From the NCBI GenBank assembly GCA_027021685.1, contig JALUTW010000352.1, positions 1-7,958 of the forward strand: a stretch of DNA of 7,958 bases, in the 5' to 3' direction. Under the pieces are notes generated by a model. It was not told the origin of the DNA, made no database searches, and was given only the letters and a program-made list of their open reading frames with translations. Source of the DNA: Chromatiales bacterium. GTDB taxonomy: Bacteria; Pseudomonadota; Gammaproteobacteria; CAMYNG01. Shown one piece after another: positions 1-5,063 of this stretch (position 1 is its first letter; each line of letters opens with the position of its first letter). The position numbers and the translations under genes are program-made.

Positions 1-48
1 GGACTCACAAATTCAACAGGGGCCCGGTGTTCGATCCCCGCCCCCTGT

Positions 49-79
49 CCCCCGCCCGGAGGGCGGGGGGACCGTTTTT
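49..79 (+). terminator. GC-rich hairpin followed by a short T run; possible terminator of a gene left of the window
   Basis: CCCCCGCCC (49-57) and GGGCGGGGG (61-69) pair perfectly over 9 bp around a GGA loop. Five T residues follow at 75-79 after a 5-base gap, which is later than in a canonical intrinsic terminator. The T run is on the plus-strand side, so it would serve a plus-strand gene upstream of the window, not mobB. A second inverted repeat, ACAGGGG (16-22) with CCCCTGT (42-48), lies just before it. The structure is clear; the terminator role is inferred. Confidence 0.4.
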
Positions 80-114
80 CTGCTTTCGGTGGCAAGCCTG
101 TACAAGGATATTTC

Positions 115-174
115 CCCCGTGCTCCCCGTGCTCCCCGTGGTTGAGTGAAGTTTTTTCTCTGTGCCCTCTGTGGT
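115..174. repeat. Degenerate 9-bp tandem repeat (CCCCGTGCT / CTCTGTGCC units)
   Basis: Three head-to-tail units CCCCGTGCT (115-123), CCCCGTGCT (124-132) and CCCCGTGG (133-140) are followed, after 16 bases containing six T residues, by CTCTGTGCC (157-165) and CTCTGTGGT (166-174). Both groups share period 9 and the pattern CYCYGTGSY. On the minus strand this reads ACCACAGAG, GGCACAGAG and then CACGGGGAG copies. From memory, similar CACAGAGGA-type 9-mers are scattered between genes in many proteobacteria. I cannot confirm that this one is part of a dispersed family in this genome. Confidence 0.65.
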
Positions 175-193
175 TAAAAAAACCAGCTCGAGA

Positions 194-763
194 CTATTCG
201 CATTCCACGCCGTCCAGCGCGGGGGCCGCGCTGCCGAGCATGTTCTCGAGGATGAAGCGCGCGATGACGGCGGGCTGGTTGAGATCCAGCTGGGGCAGGG
301 CGCAGTCCCCGGGCGCGGGCCCGTCGCTGGCCACGGCGATGACGTGTTCGTCCTCGGGGTAGAGCCAGGGCCGGTCCAGCTCGCGGCGGTGGAGTTCGAT
401 CTTGGGGATGGCCTCGTGGCGGAAGCCCTCCACCAGGATCAGATCGAGGTGCGCGGTATCGAGGCGTGCGACGAGTTCCGCCAGCAGAGGATCGTCGTCC
501 GCCGTTTCGTTTTCCACCATCAGGGCCCAGCGCCTGGCGGAGGCGATGAGCATCTGTCGCGCGCCGGCCTTGCGCAGTTCGTAACTGTCCTTGCCGGGGT
601 GGTCGATGTCGAAGTCGTGGTGGGCGTGCTTGATCATGCCCACGCGCAGGCCCTCGGCCTGCAGCAGCGGCAGCAGCCGTTTCAACAGCGTGGTCTTGCC
701 GGTGCCCGACCAGGCGGCGAAGCCGAGCAGCGGCAGGGGAAAGTCAGGTGGCGTCGTTGGCAT
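194..763 (-). CDS. mobB: Molybdopterin-guanine dinucleotide biosynthesis adaptor protein MobB
   Basis: This 189-residue cytoplasmic GTP-binding protein is thought to help MobA attach GMP to molybdopterin to form the Mo-bis-MGD cofactor. Visible features are the P-loop WSGTGKTT (residues 18-25), the family signature KHAHHDFDIDHPGKDSYE (45-62) and VEGFRHEAIPKIE (111-123), all typical of MobB, as is the length. The ATG at 763 is chosen because it opens just before the family's conserved LLGFAAWSGTGKTT strand; the same frame stays open far upstream, but there it only runs antiparallel codons through mobA. The start lies 20 bases inside the 3' end of mobA and no good Shine-Dalgarno precedes it, so translational coupling to mobA is likely. 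Nothing is truncated. The MobB identity is secure; the precise biochemical role of the family is less settled. Confidence 0.95.
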   Translation of the reverse strand: MPTTPPDFPLPLLGFAAWSGTGKTTLLKRLLPLLQAEGLRVGMIKHAHHDFDIDHPGKDSYELRKAGARQMLIASARRWALMVENETADDDPLLAELVARLDTAHLDLILVEGFRHEAIPKIELHRRELDRPWLYPEDEHVIAVASDGPAPGDCALPQLDLNQPAVIARFILENMLGSAAPALDGVECE

Positions 764-1346
764 GGGCGAGTTCGTCCGGGGTGTTGAGGTTGATAAAGGC
801 GGCCGGCGTGTCGGCGAAGTCGGCCACCGCGTGGGGGGTTGTCGCCAGCCAGCGGTGGATGGCGCGGCCGCCCCGGGCCGCGAAGTCCGCCAGCGCCGCC
901 TGAAGGTCGCGGTGCACCAGCAGGCACAGGGACTGCTGGCGCTCACCGTCGTGGGCCACCGCCACGGGCAGTCCCTCGCGCGCCGCCGCGGCGGCAAGGC
1001 GGGCGAGCAGGTCCGCGGGCAGGGCGGGGGTGTCACAGGGCACGAACAACAGCCAGGGCGTATCCGCATGGGCGAAGCTGGTGAGGATGCCGCGCAGGGG
1101 CCCGGCGGGCCATTGCTCGTCGTCGGCAAAGACCGGCACACCCGCCGCGCCATAGTCGGCCAGCTGGCGGTTGGCATTGATGCGCACGCGCTCCACCTGC
1201 GGGCGCAGGCGTTCCAGCACGTGCGCGAACAGGGGTTTGCCGCGCAGGGGCAGCAGACCCTTCTCGCGCCCGCCCATGCGGCGCGCCTCGCCGCCGGCAA
1301 TGATGACGGCGGTGGTGGTCCCGGCGGTGGCCGTGGGCCTGCTCAT
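744..1346 (-). CDS. mobA: Molybdenum cofactor guanylyltransferase MobA
   Basis: MobA transfers GMP from GTP to Mo-molybdopterin, giving the MGD form used by DMSO-reductase-family enzymes such as nitrate reductases and formate dehydrogenases. The 200-residue protein has the nucleotide-binding loop IIAGGEARRMGGREKGL (15-31), the metal-binding PCDTP (103-107, Asp105), HDGERQQ (132-138) and INLNTPDEL (185-193), in the order found in E. coli MobA. The usual Asp of the GGxDKG loop is Glu28 here, a conservative change. An upstream in-frame GTG (1358) exists, but the ATG at 1346 is preferred because GAGGTG (1356-1361) lies nine bases before it and the GTG is part of that Shine-Dalgarno. mobA leads the operon and overlaps mobB by 20 bases. 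Confidence 0.95.
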   Translation of the reverse strand: MSRPTATAGTTTAVIIAGGEARRMGGREKGLLPLRGKPLFAHVLERLRPQVERVRINANRQLADYGAAGVPVFADDEQWPAGPLRGILTSFAHADTPWLLFVPCDTPALPADLLARLAAAAAREGLPVAVAHDGERQQSLCLLVHRDLQAALADFAARGGRAIHRWLATTPHAVADFADTPAAFINLNTPDELAHANDAT

Positions 1347-1374
1347 GTCGTGACGCACCTCACAGGCCGGGGCG

Positions 1375-1402
1375 AATATCGCCCCCGTGGGGGCGGTTTC
1401 AC
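1375..1402 (-). promoter_or_regulatory. Candidate mobA-mobB promoter with a GC palindrome in its spacer
   Basis: On the minus strand GTGAAA (1397-1402) and GATATT (1375-1380) each match the sigma-70 -35 and -10 consensus at 4 of 6 positions, with a 16-base spacer. The spacer is almost entirely a perfect dyad, CGCCCCC-GT-GGGGGCG (1380-1395). The Shine-Dalgarno of mobA follows about 14 bases downstream of the -10. The same dyad lies about 50 bases upstream of the divergent small gene. The dyad is certain; the promoter assignment is weak because both hexamers are imperfect. Confidence 0.3.
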
Positions 1403-1447
1403 CCTGTGGATCCGCCGTGGGGGGACGCTAACAGGGGCAGGCAAGCA

Positions 1448-1687
1448 ATGGGTTTGAGTCGTCCCATGAAGATCACATCTGCATCCGACATGGCCATGGC
1501 GGGGATCCGCAAGGGCATGAGCGAGGTCCGCCGCAGCGCCGAGACCCTCGCCAGCCGGCCCACCGACGCCGAGGGCGTCGCGGCGGCGGTGAGCCTGAAA
1601 CAGGCCGCCCGCCAGGTGGAGGCCGCCAGCAGGATCATCGAGACCGAGAACGAGATGCTCGGCACCCTGCTCGACGTGAAGGCCTGA
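1448..1687 (+). CDS. Small protein resembling the flagellar rod/hook C-terminal segment
   Basis: This gene encodes about 79 residues (73 if the ATG at 1466 is used). The C-terminal half, with AAVSLKQAARQVEAASRII followed by ETENEMLGTLLDVKA, resembles the C-terminal helix of flagellar axial proteins (FlgB/FlgC/FlgE/FlgG type), where a helix ending in a 'MLGTLLDI'-like motif packs in the rod or hook. The rest, including KGMSEVRRSAETLAS, is also predicted helical, so the whole chain looks like a short helical hairpin. There is no signal peptide or membrane segment. AGGGG at 1433-1437 lies ten bases before the ATG at 1448, which favours that start; MKITSASDM at 1466 aligns better with how such small proteins usually begin. 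There are no flagellar genes beside it. It converges with queG over an 8-base gap. The family assignment is by pattern memory and the function is unknown. Confidence 0.7.
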   Translation: MGLSRPMKITSASDMAMAGIRKGMSEVRRSAETLASRPTDAEGVAAAVSLKQAARQVEAASRIIETENEMLGTLLDVKA

Positions 1688-1695
1688 TCCCGCCA

Positions 1696-2787
1696 TCACT
1701 CCGTCGCTTTCCCGCGCTTGTCGCTCTGGCGCGCCAGCGCCCAGGCCACGTGCTCGCGCACCAGCGCCGAGGGGTGATGGGCGCGCGCGCGCAGGGCGTC
1801 GATGACCGCCTCCCCGGGCGGGGCGTTTCCCAGCGCCACGGCGATGTTGCGCAACCAGCGCTCATGGCCGATGCGCCGGATGGCGCTGCCCTCGGTGCGC
1901 CTGAGGAAGGTCTCCTCGTCCCAGGCGAACAGCTCGATGAGGGGGGCGGCATCCAGCTCCGGGCGCGGCAGGAAGTCGGCCTCCCGCGTCAGTTGCGCGA
2001 AACGGTTCCACGGGCAGACGAGCTGGCAGTCGTCGCAGCCGTAGATGCGGTTACCCAGGGCCGGGCGCAGGGGCTCGGGAATGGCGCCGGCGTGCTCGAT
2101 GGTGAGGTAGGAAATGCAGCGCCGCGCATCCAGCTCGTAAGGCGCGGTGATGGCGGCGGTGGGGCAGACGTCCAGGCATGCGGTGCAGTCGCCGCAGTGG
2201 GCCTCCGCCGGGGCGTCCACCGGCAGGGGCAGATCGGTATAGAGTTCGCCGAGGAAGAACCACGAGCCGGCACGGCGGTTGATGAGGTTGGTGTGCTTGC
2301 CGATCCAGCCCAGCCCGGCGCGCCGGGCCAGCGGTTTTTCCATCACCGGCGCGCTGTCCACGAAGGCGCGGTAGCCGAAGGGGCCCACCTCGGCGGCGAT
2401 GCGCTCGGCCAGCTTCTGCAGGCGCTTGCGCAGGGTCTTGTGATAGTCGCGCCCCAGCGCGTAACAGGATATGGCGGCCAGCTCCGGCCGCGCCGCCAGC
2501 TCGGCGGGGTCGAGCCGCGTGGGCGGCAGGTAATCCATGCGCACGCTGATGACCCGCACCGTGCCCGGTTGCAGCTCGGCGGGACGGGTGCGCTTGCTGC
2601 CGTGACGGGCCATCCACGCCATGTCGCCGTGACGGCCCTCGGCCAGCCAGCGCTGCAGGCGGATCTCCGCCTCGCCGAGATCGGTGTCGGCGATGCCCAC
2701 CTGCTGGAAGCCCAGCTCCGCGCCCCAGTCCCTGATGGCGCGCGCCAGCGAGCGCATCTCGGGTTCGGTTTTCTTCACGCAGGACAT
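1696..2787 (-). CDS. queG: Epoxyqueuosine reductase QueG
   Basis: QueG reduces epoxyqueuosine to queuosine at the wobble base of GUN-anticodon tRNAs, using cobalamin and two [4Fe-4S] clusters in the cytoplasm. The 363-residue chain shows the N-terminal substrate/cobalamin region including CYALGRDYH (108-116), then FVDSAPVMEKPLARRAGLG (142-160) with the probable catalytic Asp144, WIGKH (161-165), ferredoxin-like CGDCTACLDVCP (198-209), RRCISYLTIEH (222-232) with Cys224, and CDDCQLVCPWN (251-261). The last ~40 residues look like the HEAT-type helices of the family. Length is usual (E. coli about 379). The ATG at 2787 has no visible Shine-Dalgarno; the alternative ATG at 2757 (residue 11) would still keep the conserved domain. 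The divergent partner nnr and 17-base gap match the E. coli yjeS/yjeF arrangement. Confidence 0.96.
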   Translation of the reverse strand: MSCVKKTEPEMRSLARAIRDWGAELGFQQVGIADTDLGEAEIRLQRWLAEGRHGDMAWMARHGSKRTRPAELQPGTVRVISVRMDYLPPTRLDPAELAARPELAAISCYALGRDYHKTLRKRLQKLAERIAAEVGPFGYRAFVDSAPVMEKPLARRAGLGWIGKHTNLINRRAGSWFFLGELYTDLPLPVDAPAEAHCGDCTACLDVCPTAAITAPYELDARRCISYLTIEHAGAIPEPLRPALGNRIYGCDDCQLVCPWNRFAQLTREADFLPRPELDAAPLIELFAWDEETFLRRTEGSAIRRIGHERWLRNIAVALGNAPPGEAVIDALRARAHHPSALVREHVAWALARQSDKRGKATE

Positions 2788-2792
2788 ACCGC

Positions 2793-2798
2793 TATGAT
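2793..2798. promoter_or_regulatory. Near-symmetric -10-like element shared by divergent queG and nnr
   Basis: The only AT-rich element in the 17-base gap is TATGAT on the plus strand, which reads ATCATA/TATCAT on the minus strand, so each direction sees a -10-like hexamer (5 of 6 matches to TATAAT). It is six bases from the nnr ATG and five bases from the queG ATG. Typical -10 to +1 spacing would start each transcript at or next to its start codon, and neither gene has a Shine-Dalgarno. No good -35 is seen in either direction. The assignment as a shared promoter is inference. Confidence 0.35.
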
Positions 2799-2804
2799 AC
2801 CGGC

Positions 2805-4322
2805 ATGGGGGAGCTCAACAGTAATCTTTATCGTGGCGAGGAGGTCCGGGAACTGGACCGCCTGGCCATCGAAGACAGCGGCATCCCCGGCAATGTCCTC
2901 ATGGAACGCGCGGGCGCGGCGGCCTTCGAGTGCCTGCGCAAGCACTGGCCCGAGGCCCGCTCGCTGGCGGTGCTCTGCGGCACCGGCAACAACGGCGGCG
3001 ACGGCTTCGTCCTCGCGCGCCTCGCCCGTGAGGCCGATCTCCCGGTCACCGTCTTTCAGGTGGGCGACGAGGCCCGCCTGCGGGGCGATGCCCTCGCCGC
3101 CCAGCAACGCCTCGCCGGCGCCGGGGTTACCCCCGAGCCCTTTACCGGCCACAAGCTGGCCGGCTATGACGTGCTGGTGGACGGCCTGCTCGGCACCGGC
3201 CTGCATGGCGAAGTGAGCGACCACTGGCGCGAGGCCATCGAGGCCATGAACCACAGCGGCCGGCCGGTGCTGGCGCTGGATATTCCCTCGGGCCTGAATG
3301 CCGACACCGGTACCGCCCCCGGCGCGGCGGTCCGCGCGGCGGTGACCATCACCTTCATCGGCATCAAGCGCGGCCTGGTGATGGAGACCGGCCGCGAGCT
3401 GTGCGGCGAGCTGGTCTTCGACACCCTCAGCGTGCCCGACAGCGTCTACCGCAAGGGGCCGAAACCCGCCACCGCCCTGCGCTACGACGAGCTGGCCGCC
3501 CTGCTCAAGCCCCGCCACCGGGCCGGCCACAAGGGCCACTACGGTCACGTGCTCATCGTCGGCGGCGAGACGGGCTATACCGGGGCCGTGCGCCTCGCCG
3601 GCGAGGCCGCGGCGCGCGCCGGCGCCGGGCTGGTGTCGGTGGCCACGCGCCGCGCCCATGCCGCGGTGACCAACATGGGGCGCCCGGAGCTCATGTGCCA
3701 CGGCGTGGAGACGGCGGCCGAACTCGCCCCCCTGCTCCGGCGCGCCAGCGTGGTGGTCATCGGTCCCGGCCTGGGGCAGGGGGCCTGGGGTACCGCCATG
3801 CTGGCGGCCATCCTCGATACGCGCCTGCCCACCATATTCGACGCCGATGCCCTCAACCTCCTCGCCCACGAGCCGGAGCGCGGGCGCAACCGCATCCTCA
3901 CCCCGCATCCCGGGGAGGCCGCCCGCCTGCTGGGCTGCACGGCCGACGAGATCCAGCAGGATCGCTTCTTCGCCGCCGAGCAACTCCAGCAGCGCTACGG
4001 CGGCGTGGTGATCCTCAAGGGGGCCGGCACGCTGGTGCGCAGCGCCCAGGGAACCGGCCTGTGCCTGGGCGGCAACCCCGGCATGGCCAGCGGCGGCATG
4101 GGCGACGTGCTGAGCGGCATCCTCGGCGCCCTCGTCGCCCAGGGCTTCCCGCCGCTGGTGGCCGCCAAGCTGGGCGTGTGCCTGCACGCCGAGGCCGGCG
4201 ACCAGGCCGCGCAGGCCGCCGGCGAACGGGGCCTCGTGGCCTCGGATCTCATGCCCTGGATCCGCCGCCTGGCCAACCCCGCCCCGGCGGCCACCACCCC
4301 CGCCGGTGGCGCGCCGCGGTGA
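2805..4322 (+). CDS. nnr: Bifunctional NAD(P)H-hydrate epimerase / ADP-dependent NAD(P)H-hydrate dehydratase
   Basis: This is the two-domain nicotinamide nucleotide repair enzyme. The N-terminal YjeF domain (about 1-215) interconverts R- and S-NAD(P)HX, and the C-terminal ribokinase-like domain (about 225-495) dehydrates S-NAD(P)HX back to NAD(P)H using ADP. Seen in order: GTGNNGGDGF (59-68), VDGLLGTGLHG (125-135), ALDIPSGLNADTG (157-169), KGHYGHVLIVGG (243-254), IGPGLGQGAWG (319-329), FDADALN (345-351), LTPHPGEAARLLG (365-377), LKGAGT (404-409) and GNPGMASGGMGDVLSG (423-438), with the probable catalytic Asp434. At 505 residues it is close to E. coli Nnr (515). The ATG at 2805 is the only start that keeps the conserved NLYRGEEV segment, yet it lacks a Shine-Dalgarno. 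The stop overlaps the tsaE start, so the two are cotranscribed. The C-terminal ~12 residues are a low-complexity Pro/Ala tail. Confidence 0.97.
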   Translation: MGELNSNLYRGEEVRELDRLAIEDSGIPGNVLMERAGAAAFECLRKHWPEARSLAVLCGTGNNGGDGFVLARLAREADLPVTVFQVGDEARLRGDALAAQQRLAGAGVTPEPFTGHKLAGYDVLVDGLLGTGLHGEVSDHWREAIEAMNHSGRPVLALDIPSGLNADTGTAPGAAVRAAVTITFIGIKRGLVMETGRELCGELVFDTLSVPDSVYRKGPKPATALRYDELAALLKPRHRAGHKGHYGHVLIVGGETGYTGAVRLAGEAAARAGAGLVSVATRRAHAAVTNMGRPELMCHGVETAAELAPLLRRASVVVIGPGLGQGAWGTAMLAAILDTRLPTIFDADALNLLAHEPERGRNRILTPHPGEAARLLGCTADEIQQDRFFAAEQLQQRYGGVVILKGAGTLVRSAQGTGLCLGGNPGMASGGMGDVLSGILGALVAQGFPPLVAAKLGVCLHAEAGDQAAQAAGERGLVASDLMPWIRRLANPAPAATTPAGGAPR

Positions 4323-4831
4323 GCGGCAGTTCCGCCCCGGCCGGCGGCGCCGAGTACCGCCGGGAACTGCCCGACGCCGCGGCCACCGAGGCGCTGGGGG
4401 CGGCGCTGGCACACTGCTGTCCCGCCGGCGTACAGATCCACCTGTGCGGCGAACTGGGCGCGGGCAAGACCACCCTGGTGCGCGGTTTCCTGCACGCCCT
4501 GGGCCATCGCGGCAAGGTCAGGAGTCCCACCTTCACCCTGGTAGAGCCCTACGGCCTGGACGACCGACTCCCCGGCGGGCCGGTGTATCACTTCGATCTC
4601 TACCGTCTCGGCGATCCCGAGGAACTGGAATACCTGGGCGGGCGGGACTACTTCGACGGGCGCGCCACCTGCCTGGTGGAGTGGCCCGAGCGGGGCGAGG
4701 GCTGGCTGGCCCCGCCCGATGTGCGCGTGGAACTGCGCTACACCGCCGAGGGCACGCGCCGGGCGGTGCTGGCGGCCCGCGATCCCGCCTGGCTGGCCTG
4801 CCTGGAAGCTTCGGTAGCGAGTAACGGGTAA
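4319..4831 (+). CDS. tsaE: tRNA threonylcarbamoyladenosine biosynthesis ATPase TsaE
   Basis: TsaE is the ATPase that works with TsaB and TsaD in making t6A37, the essential modification of ANN-decoding tRNAs. The 170-residue protein carries the Walker A GELGAGKTTL (44-53), RSPTFTLVEPY (68-78), the YHFDLYRL strand (90-97) and VEWPERG (120-126), all family hallmarks. It begins at a GTG that overlaps the nnr stop as GTGA (4319-4322); GGTGG at 4305-4309 is a plausible Shine-Dalgarno nine bases before it. The protein is slightly longer than usual (about 150). The extra length is an N-terminal Ser/Gly/Ala stretch and a C-terminal tail, EASVASNG, whose last codons lie inside a heptamer tandem repeat. 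Coupled translation with nnr is likely, as in other gammaproteobacteria. Confidence 0.96.
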   Translation: MSGSSAPAGGAEYRRELPDAAATEALGAALAHCCPAGVQIHLCGELGAGKTTLVRGFLHALGHRGKVRSPTFTLVEPYGLDDRLPGGPVYHFDLYRLGDPEELEYLGGRDYFDGRATCLVEWPERGEGWLAPPDVRVELRYTAEGTRRAVLAARDPAWLACLEASVASNG

Positions 4832-4834
4832 CGA
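4814..4834. repeat. Three-copy heptamer tandem repeat across the tsaE stop codon
   Basis: GTAGCGA (4814-4820), GTAACGG (4821-4827) and GTAACGA (4828-4834) are head-to-tail copies of GTARCGR. The tsaE TAA (4829-4831) is within the third unit, so the repeat writes the last residues of TsaE. On the minus strand it reads CGTTACC CGTTACT CG. From memory, strings of CGTTACT/CGTTACC units occur between genes in other GC-rich proteobacteria. A dispersed-family membership is not shown here. Confidence 0.6.
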
Positions 4835-5063
4835 GGGGCGTGGGTCCCCCCTGTTTTGCCTGGCCCATCCACTGCCTCGCAGGATGCCTCGAGGCCGGTG
4901 GGGCGGACTCCGGCGGGCAGCCCGGGGGCGCGCAGGGGCGCAAATATTGAGAAAACAGGCGAAGAAAACCGGCTAGCTTCCTGACAAATAACCTTTTTTC
5001 TTGAAATTGGCGTTAAAATTTGCACAATTAACGCAGGAACGAAGAAAAAAGAGGAGCAGGACA
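4832..5063. other. Intergenic region between tsaE and amiB
   Basis: This 232-base gap contains no credible gene. It opens with GGGG (4835-4838) facing CCCC (4846-4849), followed by TTTT at 4854-4857, a weak terminator candidate for nnr-tsaE. A perfect 10-bp palindrome GCCTCGAGGC lies at 4886-4895. From about 4940 the base composition swings to AT-rich up to 5055, in sharp contrast to the flanks, and this part holds the amiB promoter candidates and a dyad. The gap is long for a pair that is nearly contiguous in E. coli. Confidence 0.6.
4991..5034 (+). promoter_or_regulatory. Candidate amiB promoter with overlapping inverted repeat
   Basis: Two -10 candidates are visible: TAAAAT (5014-5019, 5 of 6 matches) with only a T run as -35, and CACAAT (5023-5028, 4 of 6) placed 16 bases after TTGAAA (5001-5006, 5 of 6). 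Either would start the transcript some 30-40 bases before the amiB GTG. A perfect inverted repeat GCGTTAA (5010-5016) / TTAACGC (5028-5034), with an 11-base centre and half-sites 18 bp apart, covers both -10 candidates, the position of a repressor operator. No particular regulator is recognised. Confidence 0.45.

Larger units (their letters stand above)
1..193. other. Gene-free stretch downstream of mobB
   Basis: I see no credible gene here. It contains the GC hairpin at 49-69, the 9-bp tandem repeat at 115-174 and a 5-bp inverted repeat TGGTT/AACCA (171-175, 181-185) around five A residues. On the mobB strand this last element reads as a seven-T tract 11 bases past the mobB stop, without a convincing GC stem before it, so it is at best a weak terminator. 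Confidence 0.6.

Noticed and set aside
28..28. GE/DK difference in the MobA loop (Glu28 in place of Asp) as a sign of inactivity; position given is the residue number
   Set aside because: Glu for Asp is conservative, and the other loops, including PCDTP, are intact, so a functional enzyme is more likely.
29..38. GTTCGATCCC resembles the T-loop of a tRNA or tmRNA
   Set aside because: The flanking bases do not form a 5-bp T stem, no acceptor strand or CCA follows, and no anticodon arm is recognisable before it.
764..1300. N-terminal extension of the mobB frame to about 368 residues, as if a MobB fusion
   Set aside because: The extension is the out-of-frame reading of mobA, giving Arg/Ala/Pro-rich sequence without motifs; MobB proper begins at 763.
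1750..3216. Long plus-strand open frame across queG and the start of nnr
   Set aside because: It is antisense to queG and then out of frame in nnr; both of those have full sets of catalytic motifs, this has none.
2775..4412. Long open frame antisense to nnr (about 545 codons)
   Set aside because: It is low-complexity, rich in Gly/Ala/His/Arg, has no recognisable motif and exactly mirrors nnr. High GC at codon position 3 removes stop codons on the opposite strand.
5001..5063. TTG start adding 21 residues (with RRKKR) to the amidase, which might suggest a long or Tat-type export signal
   Set aside because: No Shine-Dalgarno precedes the TTG, the basic stretch is not a twin-arginine motif, and these bases look like promoter and Shine-Dalgarno for the GTG at 5064.
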